Origin: Canibacter sp052085365
GTDB taxonomy: Bacteria; Actinomycetota; Actinomycetes; Actinomycetales; Microbacteriaceae
DNA length: 39,025 nt
NCBI GenBank assembly: GCA_052085365.1
Contig: JBQDFP010000018.1
Coordinates: 1 to 39,025 of the forward strand
Reading direction: 5' to 3'
Below the pieces are notes generated by a model. That model saw only the letters and a list, made by a program, of their open reading frames with translations, made no database searches and was not told where the DNA came from. The position numbers and the translations under genes were made by a program. Positions 15,233 to 23,451 of this stretch are shown one piece after another (position 1 is the first letter of the stretch; every line of letters begins with the position of its first letter).

Positions 15233-15906
15233 ACCCCGAAACTTCACGTGAACAGTTGCAGCAGCTGTTGCAACGCGACACGACGCTCCGTTTCGACCCG
15301 CAGGCACCCGGCGAACAGGACAAGGGCGCACGGTCTTCTGCCGTACTGATTTTATTTGGGGCCCTGGACCGGGTGCCAGCATCGTCGGCAGTGCAAACCG
15401 TACATCCTGCACTTGATGTATTACTCATCCGACGTTCAAACGCGCTGCGTCATCACGCCGGACAGATTGCTTTCCCTGGGGGTGGACGGGAAGAAAACGA
15501 CGCCGATCTGGGTGAAACCGCGTTGCGTGAGGCTGAAGAAGAAACCGGCCTAGACCCGGCGGGTGTTGAGCTTCTGGGAAAGCTCCACGAGATTTACGTG
15601 CCCGTCAGTCGTTTCTTGGTGACACCGGTTATTGGATGGTGGGCGGCACCGTCACCGGTTGAAGCTGATCATTCTGAGTCGGTTGATGTGTTTCGAATTC
15701 CCGTAGCTGAGTTGTTAGACCCCGCAGCGCGTGGGGTTTCTGTGTTGCGCCGCGGGGGTCGAACATATCGGGCTCCTGCATTCAGGTTGGGGCAGGATCA
15801 CGGTGGACACATCGTATGGGGCTTCACCGGAATGATTCTCGCGAGCCTGTTCGATGAACTGGGCTGGTCAGTACCGTGGTCTAACGAACAAGAGTTTTTG
15901 GTCTAG
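15229..15906 (+). CDS. nudL: NudL-type CoA pyrophosphatase (Nudix hydrolase)
   Basis: This is a 225-residue Nudix enzyme expected to cleave CoA or oxidised CoA to phosphopantetheine and adenosine 3',5'-bisphosphate. It carries the coenzyme-A pyrophosphatase signature LLIRRSNALRHHAGQIAFPGG directly in front of the Nudix box. That box ends in the REAEEETGL helix with the Mg2+-binding glutamates. The start is the GTG that overlaps the cyclo-ligase stop by 4 nt, so the two are translated together. The 134-bp gap between its stop and the convergent aldolase stop shows no clear hairpin. Confidence 0.9.
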   Translation: MNPETSREQLQQLLQRDTTLRFDPQAPGEQDKGARSSAVLILFGALDRVPASSAVQTVHPALDVLLIRRSNALRHHAGQIAFPGGGREENDADLGETALREAEEETGLDPAGVELLGKLHEIYVPVSRFLVTPVIGWWAAPSPVEADHSESVDVFRIPVAELLDPAARGVSVLRRGGRTYRAPAFRLGQDHGGHIVWGFTGMILASLFDELGWSVPWSNEQEFLV

Positions 15907-16040
15907 ATTTACACCTGAAACAGTTCTTACCGTGTCCTTTCCTGACATGATCAATTTCGAATCTGAGCTTCCTCGAGCAACAGGCCGCCCACAGCACTTC
16001 ACACCCCGTGATGGCTGGCGGCGACTGAAACGCGACGGCG

Positions 16041-16631
16041 CTAAGCGTGATGAGCGATATCGGGAAATATCGTCTCTGTGTCGCCAAGACGCAGAGCCAT
16101 CAATGTCACCTCTGCCGCATTCTCAAGGTTCAGTGCACGTCGATATGCCATATCGACACTGTCAGCGACGACCGAACAACCGTGATGTTTCAAAATGACA
16201 CAGTTATTGTTCGCCAGTTCAGCCGCAGCGGCATCCGCAAGTTCATCTGAACCATTCGGAAAGTATTCCGAAACTCCAATGCTCTGCACATAAAACGCGT
16301 GGTCGAGGGTGATCATTCGAATCGGAATGTTCAATGTCCCCAGCAGCGTCGCCGTTTGAGGGTGCATATGAATAACGCACTGCGCATCAGGTCGTGCAAG
16401 ATACGCACGCTGATGCAATTTCCACTCGCTCGATGGTTTCGGCCCAGAAACTATCTCACCATCGAGAGTCATTCGAGTGAACGATTCAGGTGTGAGCTTG
16501 TCGAACCAGGTACCTGATGCAGTCACGACGAACTCTGACTCGCTCACGCGCGCCGAAATATTACCGGCTGATGCCAGCACTAGCCCGCGTTCGACCGCAT
16601 CACGGCCAACCTCGATCAGTTCTTGAATCAT
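16041..16631 (-). CDS. Class II aldolase/adducin-like protein (L-fuculose-phosphate aldolase type)
   Basis: This is a 196-residue zinc enzyme of the class II aldolase/epimerase family. The predicted zinc ligands H88 and H90 (IHMHPQT) and H150 (KHHGCSV) are present, as is the catalytic glutamate E69 in SSEWKLHQ. The AGNISARVSESEFVVTASGTWFDKL segment binds the phosphate. Members cleave L-fuculose-1-phosphate, L-ribulose-5-phosphate (epimerase) or 5-deoxy-sugar phosphates such as 5-deoxyribulose-1-phosphate, and the substrate cannot be chosen from sequence. Its ATG overlaps the dgt stop (TAATG) behind a GGGGAG site. It is the last gene of the rimK-dgt-aldolase operon. Confidence 0.87.
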   Translation of the reverse strand: MIQELIEVGRDAVERGLVLASAGNISARVSESEFVVTASGTWFDKLTPESFTRMTLDGEIVSGPKPSSEWKLHQRAYLARPDAQCVIHMHPQTATLLGTLNIPIRMITLDHAFYVQSIGVSEYFPNGSDELADAAAAELANNNCVILKHHGCSVVADSVDMAYRRALNLENAAEVTLMALRLGDTETIFPDIAHHA

Positions 16632-18076
16632 TATCTCCCCAAAATAAGTTGTGAATGGGTCACGATGGCCTGCTGGTCCGTGAGCGACGCAACATGGTCA
16701 AGAATTGCACGTGACCGTCCCATCCGGCGCAACTCCGCCTCGGTGCCTGTCACCAAGCGAGGCTCCCGCCGTGCGAGATTGATGGTCTCGTCAGTGACCT
16801 GCTCAATATCTTCAAGCAGCCGCACCGGGGCACGATCCCGATCGATCGGGTCATCCAACCAGTCATCAAAAGCGAGCACAAGATCCCGCAACACACGTGC
16901 GAGGCCTCGTTGTTCGAGCGCTAGCTGCGGACCCTGCAGCACAAAGTGGGCATGCACAAACTTCAACACGGCCACTTCATGCCAGGCTTGCACCCCCAAT
17001 TGAACATGCCCGCCTCGAACATTCGGATTCTCGACCAGTTCGACAGACGACCTGAGGTGTTCGATCCAGTTTCGTGTAAACGTTGACACCGCACGTTCCG
17101 CGACTATCCCACCGTCATATGGGCGCGCAAGTAAATCTTCCACAAACTCAGTATTTACGCGGTCGACCGCGTCGTGAAACGCGTCACGGTCGGCGATCCA
17201 TTGATCTTTCCGCAAGATCTCCTGCCAGCGTCGTTCAAGCGATTCACCACCGGTGCCGTTTAACCAACCTCGCAGTTCCGCAGACACCGCTGCGTATTGC
17301 AGCACACCCGCGCGCGTGAAGTCGTCAAGGTCGTGCACCGCATACGCAATATCATCGGCGATGTCCATGATTCCGCAGTCCACGGTTTGCTGCCACTGCC
17401 TCACACCGTTGAACGCGGCGAGCGCCTCGCGTGCTTCTTCGGCTTCAAGCGAATACATGGAATATTTTTCGGCACCACCTGGCGATGTCCCCACACCTGG
17501 GGGACGCTCGTGAGGGGGAAGGTTTGAGCCCGCCCATTCGGCTCGTGTCCACGGGTATTTCAACACACTCGCCCGTACTGCGGCGGTAAGGTTCAATCCG
17601 CCGAAGGGTCGTCCCAACGTGTCAAGGTTGGTGATGATGCGGAATGTTTGCGCATTCCCTTCAAATCCTTCCGGCAGACCTAACCTAGTGCGTGCCAGAC
17701 GGTCGAGTACGCGTTCACCAAGGTGCCCGAAGGGAGGATGCCCGAGGTCATGCGCATGGGCGGCAGCCTGGGACACTATCGTGTCGCAACCACCGAGCTT
17801 TTCAAGCACCGGTCGGGAATCAGGCGACCCGACAATTCGGCTCGCAATGACACGGGCGACTGCGCTGACTTTCAATGAGTGCGTGAGCCGGTTGTGCATA
17901 ATCGGGCCGACACCGCTTTGCGGCACGACCTGAGTTACTGCGGCGAGGCGACCAAAGTATGCCGAGAACCGGAGTCGCTCAAGATCAACACGGTATTCGA
18001 CTGCTTCACGACCCGACTCTTCTTCGTGTTGGGACGCAATCGTTTCAACGTAGCGTCGTGTTCGTTTCGGATCCAC
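16631..18076 (-). CDS. dgt: HD-domain dNTP triphosphohydrolase (dGTPase)
   Basis: This 481-residue HD hydrolase should release inorganic triphosphate from dNTPs, keeping the dNTP pool in check. The metal motif is HAHDLGHPPFGHLGE (HD pair), with upstream H in NRLTHSLKV and the downstream aspartate in MDIADDIAYAVHDLDD. The regulatory C-terminal helical half is present. Translation starts at a GTG directly after the rimK stop (TAA|GTG) with almost no ribosome-binding site, so it is coupled to rimK. The product is larger than the common 400-430 aa actinobacterial Dgt because of an insertion around residues 195-220 (Gly/Pro-rich). Confidence 0.92.
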   Translation of the reverse strand: MDPKRTRRYVETIASQHEEESGREAVEYRVDLERLRFSAYFGRLAAVTQVVPQSGVGPIMHNRLTHSLKVSAVARVIASRIVGSPDSRPVLEKLGGCDTIVSQAAAHAHDLGHPPFGHLGERVLDRLARTRLGLPEGFEGNAQTFRIITNLDTLGRPFGGLNLTAAVRASVLKYPWTRAEWAGSNLPPHERPPGVGTSPGGAEKYSMYSLEAEEAREALAAFNGVRQWQQTVDCGIMDIADDIAYAVHDLDDFTRAGVLQYAAVSAELRGWLNGTGGESLERRWQEILRKDQWIADRDAFHDAVDRVNTEFVEDLLARPYDGGIVAERAVSTFTRNWIEHLRSSVELVENPNVRGGHVQLGVQAWHEVAVLKFVHAHFVLQGPQLALEQRGLARVLRDLVLAFDDWLDDPIDRDRAPVRLLEDIEQVTDETINLARREPRLVTGTEAELRRMGRSRAILDHVASLTDQQAIVTHSQLILGR

Positions 18077-19267
18077 TTAGAGTCCAGCCGCTTGTTGCGC
18101 ATCTTTAGGGAGTTTGCGTAATCTACGGCGACGACGTGCCGGCACCATGGAACGCATCTCATCGAGCTTGCCGAAACACAACAGTCGATCTCCGTCTTCA
18201 AGGCGAACCTTGTCTTTCGGGTTGGGAATCACGTTCGCGCCACGGTAGAGCGTGAGCACGACAATGTCTTGCTCATGCAGCCACGATTCAGCGATCGTGT
18301 TCCCAACAATATCTGCGCCGGATTGTACGAGCAGTTCAGCAACACCGTACCCGGATGAGACGCTGAGTCGCTGACGTACATCAATCTCTGGGAAGGTGAC
18401 GCGGTCGCCAATGTAGTCAATAATGGCGCCGGCAACATCAAGCCCAGTGGCAGCCTCGATGCCTTGCAGTCCTGGTGAGGAGTTCACTTCCATCACGAGC
18501 GGGCCGTCTTTGCCTTCGAGCATGTCGACGCCGGCAACTCGCAACCCCATGATTTGTGCTGATTTGACCGCGGTCTCTTCGTATTCGGGATCCAGTTTGA
18601 CCGATTCGACAGACCCACCACGATGCACATTTGATCGAAACTCGTCACCGCTCGCGGTGCGACGCATGGCAGCGACAACACGGTCACCGACCACCAGTGC
18701 ACGAATATCACGGCCTTTGCTTTCTTCAACGAATCGCTGAATCAGCACGTTCTGTTGTGTTGAGTGCAGCGTTTCGATAATCGCTTCGGCAACTTTGATC
18801 TGCGGCGCGAGAATGACCCCTATTCCCTGGGTGCCTTCGAGCAGTTTAATAACGACCGGCGCCCCACCGACACGTTCGATTGCGGGTCGCACGTCTGCAC
18901 GGTTGCGCACAAAAGCTGTTGCGGGCATGCCGATATTGTGGCGTGACAAAATCTGGCTCGCCCGAAGCTTGTCGCGCGCATTCGATATGCCTGCCGCAGT
19001 GTTGGGTGTGTATACGTCCATTTGCTCGAACTGACGCACAACGGCGGTGCCGAAATAGGTGATTGAGTTACCGATGCGCGGCAGAATTGCGTCATAGTCG
19101 CTGAGCGGTTTTCCGCGGAACACCATGTCTGGTTCGTTGTCAGACAGATCAATACCGAACTTCAACGTGTTGAGAACTTTGACCTTATGACCGCGACTTT
19201 CCGCGGCATCGCGCAGTCGCTGAGTGGAGTACGCACCGGGAGAACGGGACAAAATAGCTAATTTCAC
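18077..19267 (-). CDS. rimK: RimK-type ATP-grasp glutamate ligase with C-terminal RCK_C domain
   Basis: RimK-like enzymes add glutamate residues to a protein or small-molecule carboxylate using ATP. Residues 1 to about 295 form the ATP-grasp ligase, starting KLAILSRSPGAYSTQRL. ATP/Mg motifs are VVIKLLEGTQGIGV, GRDIRALVVGDRVVAAMRR, GDEFRSNVHRGGS and VMEVNSSPGLQGIE. Residues from about 305 to 385 look like an RCK_C (TrkA-C) domain (GADIVGNTIAES...IPNPKDKVRLEDGDRLLCFG), normally found on K+ channels and transporters. An Arg/Lys-rich tail follows. The GTG at 19267 is chosen over the long upstream frame because it starts the RimK fold and has AGGA 6 nt upstream. It heads the operon with dgt and the aldolase and is divergent from a RimB-like protease. 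Confidence 0.88.
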   Translation of the reverse strand: MKLAILSRSPGAYSTQRLRDAAESRGHKVKVLNTLKFGIDLSDNEPDMVFRGKPLSDYDAILPRIGNSITYFGTAVVRQFEQMDVYTPNTAAGISNARDKLRASQILSRHNIGMPATAFVRNRADVRPAIERVGGAPVVIKLLEGTQGIGVILAPQIKVAEAIIETLHSTQQNVLIQRFVEESKGRDIRALVVGDRVVAAMRRTASGDEFRSNVHRGGSVESVKLDPEYEETAVKSAQIMGLRVAGVDMLEGKDGPLVMEVNSSPGLQGIEAATGLDVAGAIIDYIGDRVTFPEIDVRQRLSVSSGYGVAELLVQSGADIVGNTIAESWLHEQDIVVLTLYRGANVIPNPKDKVRLEDGDRLLCFGKLDEMRSMVPARRRRRLRKLPKDAQQAAGL

Positions 19268-19292
19268 CGGGAATCCTGTCAAAATGGAATAT

Positions 19293-19778
19293 ATGAGCAA
19301 CTCCCATTCAAGCACTCTCACCGGCTGGCGGGAATGGGTGCGCGTACAACAGGCCGGTCTGCCTTGGGTAAAAGCCAAGATTGATACCGGTGCGCAGACC
19401 TCTGCCGTGCATGCATTTGATGTGGAAGAGTTTGAGCGTGACGGTGAGTCGTGGGTGAAGTTTGGAGTCAATCCGTGGCAAGCCAACGATTCTGATGCGT
19501 CCACAGTTGAGCGTCCGATTCATGATCGTCGTTCGGTAAAGTCAAGCAATGGGCAGAGCGAAGAACGGATCGTTGTGTTGCTCGAACTTGAGCTTGTGGG
19601 TCGAAAAATTGAGGCCGAAGTCACGCTCACGAACCGTGATGAGATGGGGTTCCGCATGTTGATCGGACGCGAAGTTTTGCAGCAGGGGTTCTTAGTCGAT
19701 TCATCAGCATCATTCTTAGGCGATAAACCGAAGTCGACCATCCGGGAACGTAACCGACGTAACAGTCTTACGTCGTAA
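19293..19778 (+). CDS. RimB-like ATP-dependent zinc protease family protein (retropepsin-like)
   Basis: This is a 161-residue member of the so-called ATP-dependent zinc protease family, an aspartic retropepsin-like fold. The active-site strand AKIDTGAQTSAVHA carries the DTG catalytic triplet near residue 30. GFRMLIGREVLQQGFLVD near the C-terminus is the second family motif. In Pseudomonas a homologue, RimB, is encoded beside rimK and affects RimK function, and here it is divergent from a rimK gene. Starts are possible at 19224, 19284 and 19293. 19293 is preferred because CAAAAT lies 7 nt before it in the leaderless arrangement used by nearby genes. Confidence 0.82.
   Translation: MSNSHSSTLTGWREWVRVQQAGLPWVKAKIDTGAQTSAVHAFDVEEFERDGESWVKFGVNPWQANDSDASTVERPIHDRRSVKSSNGQSEERIVVLLELELVGRKIEAEVTLTNRDEMGFRMLIGREVLQQGFLVDSSASFLGDKPKSTIRERNRRNSLTS
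19755..19775. repeat. Perfect 8-bp inverted repeat upstream of aecD
   Basis: CGACGTAA-cagtc-TTACGTCG overlaps the last codons of the RimB-like gene and lies just before a TATTCT box (19785-19790) that could be the -10 of aecD-metY. No T-run follows, so an operator is as likely as a terminator. Confidence 0.4.
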
Positions 19779-19808
19779 TTCGCGTATTCTGCTCGGCTCC
19801 ACCACGAT

Positions 19809-20942
19809 ATGAATATGAGCAGATTGACGTGGAGCAGCACCGGCGAGCTTCGTCAGCAGCGCACGAGCCTCAAATTCACTCGATTCGCTGACGATGTCCT
19901 TCCTATGTTTGTCGCTGAACAGGACTTTGCTGCGGCGCCGGCAATTCGTCAACGGCTACATGAAGCGATTGATGCGAGTGATTTCGGGTACCTTGACGGG
20001 CCGGGCGAGCTCGCTCCCGCGTTTGCCACATATGTGAAGGATCACTGGGGCTGGGATCTACGCGAGGACTGGATCCACATCACCACTGACGTGAGTTCCG
20101 CTGTCGTTGAAGGCTTCCGGCTGGTAAATCCGAAGAATTTTGCGGTATCAACGCCCGCGTATCCCGGATTTTTTGAAATGCTCGAAGAGTTCGAGGGTGA
20201 GGTTGTTGAAGTCCCGTTACATGCTGACGGGAGCTACGATTTCGAACTGCTTGAGCAGGCGTTTGAACAGGTGGATGCATATTTATTGTGTAATCCGCAT
20301 AACCCGCACGGGTATGTGGCGAGTAAAGACGAACTGACACAGCTCGCACAGCTCGCAGTGAAGCACAACGTGTTCATTATTTCTGACGAGATTCACGCCC
20401 CGCTCACCCACCACGGTGTCGATTTTGTTCCTTTCGCACCCGTGGCACAAGCCACTGGTGCTCGAGCGTTTGTCACCTGTTCGGCGAGTAAGGGTTGGAA
20501 CCTTGCTGGCACAAAATGTGCGGTGCTGGTCGCAACGAGTATGGAAACCAACGAGCTGTTGCACAAGTTGCCTCCGGAAGTGGTGACGCGGGTGAGCATT
20601 TTGGGACTGATTGCAAGCATTACCGCGTTTCGTGACGCAACCGACTGGATCGATGCGGCAATTACACAGATCGAATCGAACATTGAGCTGTTTACCCAGC
20701 TCGTTACTGAGAAATTCCCCGCGGCTCGGCTCGTACTGCCCAAGGCGGGATATCTCGTGTGGGCCGACTTTAGTGCGTACGCCAAGAATCCGTGGCAGAC
20801 GCTCTACCAAAACGGCCGTGTCGCGTTTGGTGATGGTGCCGGGTTCGGTGCAGCCGGTGCAGGCTTTGTGCGGGTAAATCTCGCATGCGCGCCAGAAACT
20901 ATTTATGAGGCAGTACGTCGTATTGAAAAGGCACTGGTATGA
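19809..20942 (+). CDS. aecD: PLP-dependent C-S lyase (AecD/PatB/MalY type)
   Basis: This is a 377-residue fold-type I aminotransferase-like enzyme that cleaves cystathionine or S-substituted cysteines to homocysteine or thiol, pyruvate and ammonia. Hallmarks are the N-terminal SLKFTRFADDVLPMFVAEQDF, the CNPHNPHGYVASKDEL segment, IISDEIHAPLTH for the PLP pyridine contact, and the lysine in CSASKGWNLAGTKCAV. The C-terminal RVNLACAPETIYEAVRRI holds the substrate-carboxylate arginine. The start could be 19809 or 19815 (MNMS/MS), and neither has a ribosome-binding site. It overlaps metY by ATGA, so both serve sulfur amino-acid metabolism. Confidence 0.88.
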   Translation: MNMSRLTWSSTGELRQQRTSLKFTRFADDVLPMFVAEQDFAAAPAIRQRLHEAIDASDFGYLDGPGELAPAFATYVKDHWGWDLREDWIHITTDVSSAVVEGFRLVNPKNFAVSTPAYPGFFEMLEEFEGEVVEVPLHADGSYDFELLEQAFEQVDAYLLCNPHNPHGYVASKDELTQLAQLAVKHNVFIISDEIHAPLTHHGVDFVPFAPVAQATGARAFVTCSASKGWNLAGTKCAVLVATSMETNELLHKLPPEVVTRVSILGLIASITAFRDATDWIDAAITQIESNIELFTQLVTEKFPAARLVLPKAGYLVWADFSAYAKNPWQTLYQNGRVAFGDGAGFGAAGAGFVRVNLACAPETIYEAVRRIEKALV

Positions 20943-22246
20943 AACCCGAATATAACTGGGACGGCTACGATTTCTGGACTCGGGAGGTTCACGCTGGTGA
21001 ATATCCTGATGAAAACTCGGGCCTAAGGGTACCGCCGATCGCGATGTCTGCGGGCTACGTGTTTGAAGACTTCGATGACAGTGTCAACCGGTTCTCTGGA
21101 GCCTCAGGCGATCGCATCTATTCACGGCAGGGCAACCCAACTAATGCGGTCGCTGAAGCTCGGTTGACGTCACTTGAGGGCGGATCAGAAACCGTGCTTG
21201 CCTCAAGCGGTCAGGCTGCAATCAGTGCGGCACTGTTTGCGATAGCTGGGCAGGGCGATCATATTGTGTCGACTGCGTCAGTGTATGGCGGCACGCGAAT
21301 TCTGTTTGGGCGAAGCTTTAAACGCTTCGGCATTGAGTTTGATTACGTGTGGGATTCAGAAGATGACGCTGAGTGGGATGCGAAAATTCATCCGAATACG
21401 AAGGCGATCTATTGTGAAACAATCCCAAACCCGCTGAACGACATTACGGACATGCGCCGTATCGCTGAAGTTGCGAAGCGGCATGATCTTCCCATCATTG
21501 TCGACAACACAGTTGGCACTCCCGCGCTGATTCGGCCGGGTGAATTCGGTGCACACATTGTGGTGCATTCAACGACGAAGTTTTTGACGGGGCACGGTGC
21601 TGCCGTCAGTGGTGCTATTGTGGATCTGGGCACCTACGACTGGGAGAACTCCTCACGGTCTTATCCTCTGCTGACTGATGCCGCACCAGGACGTAAAAGC
21701 CTGCTGGAACGTTTTGGCAACCCGACCGCATACGCACACGCCGTGCGTGACGCAGTCGTGAACGATATTGGGTTGGCACTCTCCCCTATGACCGGGTTCC
21801 TGTTGCATCAGGGTATGGAAACCCTGTCTCTGCGCATGGAGCGCCACACGCGATCGAGCGAACAAATCGCACAGTGGTTAACACAACAGCCAGAGGTAGA
21901 ACGAGTCGACTATGCCGGTCTTGAATCATCTGAGTTGCACGATCTCGCGAAACGAGATTATCCGCTCGGCACGAGTTCTGTGTTTGGGTTGACAGTTCGT
22001 GGCGGTATTGATGAGGCACGCGAGTTTGTGAACGGGTTACGTGTGTGGTCTCGTATGACCGGTATTGGTGACACCCGGTCAATGATTATTCACCCGAAAA
22101 CATCCACCCATGCAACGTTTAGTGACGAACTCAATGCACGTTTGGGCGTCACCGATGGACTTTTGCGACTCTCAGTAGGGCTCGAGTCACCGAACGACTT
22201 GATTCGTGATCTTCGTTCAGCGCTCGATCAGATCTCTAAACCGTAA
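20939..22246 (+). CDS. metY: O-acetylhomoserine sulfhydrylase (PLP, Cys/Met metabolism family)
   Basis: MetY makes homocysteine directly from O-acetylhomoserine and sulfide, the direct route to methionine. The protein has 435 residues. REVHAGEYPDENSGLRVPPIAMSAGYVFED at the start and the tyrosine/arginine pair YSRQGNPTN bind PLP phosphate. The Schiff-base lysine lies in VHSTTKFLTGHGAAVSG. The C-terminal LRLSVGLESPNDLIRDL is the family end. Its length and the SSGQAAISAAL segment favour MetY over cystathionine gamma-synthase, which is about 380-400 aa. It is coupled to aecD by ATGA. Its 3' end overlaps the convergent murB by 19 bp. Confidence 0.92.
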   Translation: MKPEYNWDGYDFWTREVHAGEYPDENSGLRVPPIAMSAGYVFEDFDDSVNRFSGASGDRIYSRQGNPTNAVAEARLTSLEGGSETVLASSGQAAISAALFAIAGQGDHIVSTASVYGGTRILFGRSFKRFGIEFDYVWDSEDDAEWDAKIHPNTKAIYCETIPNPLNDITDMRRIAEVAKRHDLPIIVDNTVGTPALIRPGEFGAHIVVHSTTKFLTGHGAAVSGAIVDLGTYDWENSSRSYPLLTDAAPGRKSLLERFGNPTAYAHAVRDAVVNDIGLALSPMTGFLLHQGMETLSLRMERHTRSSEQIAQWLTQQPEVERVDYAGLESSELHDLAKRDYPLGTSSVFGLTVRGGIDEAREFVNGLRVWSRMTGIGDTRSMIIHPKTSTHATFSDELNARLGVTDGLLRLSVGLESPNDLIRDLRSALDQISKP

Positions 22247-23451
22247 ATATTCGGTTCAGGTACTAGCACGATCCCAAATTCTGCCTGCACCATGGAGACA
22301 ACGTAACGGGCAAGCTCAGCCACATCTGCTGCCGAGGCACCGCCGAGGTTGGTGATCGCGAGCGTGTGTTTTGTTGAGATCGCTGCGCCTGATCCGGGCA
22401 GACGCAACCCGCGTCGAATACCCGCATGCTCGATCAGCCATGCCGCAGATAGTTTCACGTTTTCTTCATAGACGGGCTCTGCAATGCGCAGCTCTTGGCC
22501 GCGTTCAATATCTTCAAGCAGCGTGACCTCATCCTCGGGTTCTTTTTCACCCAAAAAGAACCGTGGAGCGTCGCCTGGCAACGTGCGCGAGAACCGTTCC
22601 GTCACGATCGGGTTGGTAAAGAACGAACCGGCACTCCAAGTGTCATGGTCGTTCCGGTCAAGCACCATACCTTTACTGGCACGCACACGCAGCACAGTGT
22701 CACGCACATCAGTTAGCGGCACACGTGCACCCAATTTCACGTCGAGTGCGCGAGCCAGCTGCGGAAATACGATCGGTTCGCTCGTGCCCGATTTTCGTAG
22801 GACGAGATCGATGGAAAGAATCACAGCTTCGCGACCTTCTTTGAATACCGAATTGCGGTATTCAAGACCCAAGTCGCTCGCGGGTTCGCGGCGCACCTCG
22901 TCACCGTCGAACACAACGACTGAGTGCAGTACCTGCGAGAGTTCCCCGCCGTAGGCACCAATGTTCTGGACGGGCGCGGCACCGGCAAGACCGGGAATTC
23001 CAGAAAGCATCTCGATACCCGCATAGCCTTGTTCCACGGACCATTCGACCAGTTCATCCCAGTCGTGGCCAGCCTGAACTCGCACCCGCACATAGTCGTC
23101 GCGTTCACTAACAACTTCAATGCCCTGGTAGCGCACAAGCACAACTGTTCCGGGAAAGCCCTCGTCTGAGACGATCGTGTTGGACCCGCCTCCGAGCAGC
23201 AACCACGGCTCATCCCACAGTTCCGAGGCATACTTTACAAGCTCGTTTGATGAGTGCGCGATAAGGAGCTCATCTGGCTTGCCCCCGACTCGCATCGTGG
23301 TGAGCTCTGCCAGTGTGGTCCCGTCATCAGATACGAACGTGTGATCAGGGTCGGGGGTTTCGATGGACTCGGGTGACGGCGGTTCAGGCACGTCTTCCGG
23401 TTCAGTAATGTCGCGCGCAGGTCCGGCGCTAGGTAAGTCGTGATATTTCAT
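22228..23451 (-). CDS. murB: UDP-N-acetylenolpyruvoylglucosamine reductase
   Basis: MurB reduces the enolpyruvyl group with NADPH and FAD to give UDP-MurNAc, an early peptidoglycan step. FAD-binding motifs are TTMRVGGKPDELL, LLLGGGSNTIVSDEGF and GIPGLAGAAPVQNIGAYGGEL. The catalytic serine is in WSAGSFFTNPIV and the terminal glutamate region is VLVPEPNIYGLE. The 407 residues include an unusual acidic, proline-rich N-terminal extension of about 40 residues (EPEDVPEPPSPESIETPDPD). The ATG overlaps the upstream MaoC gene as ATGA, so it is the third gene of a MaoC-MaoC-murB operon. Confidence 0.96.
   Translation of the reverse strand: MKYHDLPSAGPARDITEPEDVPEPPSPESIETPDPDHTFVSDDGTTLAELTTMRVGGKPDELLIAHSSNELVKYASELWDEPWLLLGGGSNTIVSDEGFPGTVVLVRYQGIEVVSERDDYVRVRVQAGHDWDELVEWSVEQGYAGIEMLSGIPGLAGAAPVQNIGAYGGELSQVLHSVVVFDGDEVRREPASDLGLEYRNSVFKEGREAVILSIDLVLRKSGTSEPIVFPQLARALDVKLGARVPLTDVRDTVLRVRASKGMVLDRNDHDTWSAGSFFTNPIVTERFSRTLPGDAPRFFLGEKEPEDEVTLLEDIERGQELRIAEPVYEENVKLSAAWLIEHAGIRRGLRLPGSGAAISTKHTLAITNLGGASAADVAELARYVVSMVQAEFGIVLVPEPNIYGLEI

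Noticed and set aside
15907..16040. Possible small gene or terminator between the Nudix and aldolase genes
   Set aside because: No hairpin with a T-run and no open frame with a ribosome-binding site was found in the 134 bp.
19268..19504. Upstream extension of RimK of about 79 residues
   Set aside because: It runs into the RimB-like gene, is low-similarity Ser/Thr/Arg-rich sequence, and the RimK fold starts exactly at the GTG 19267.
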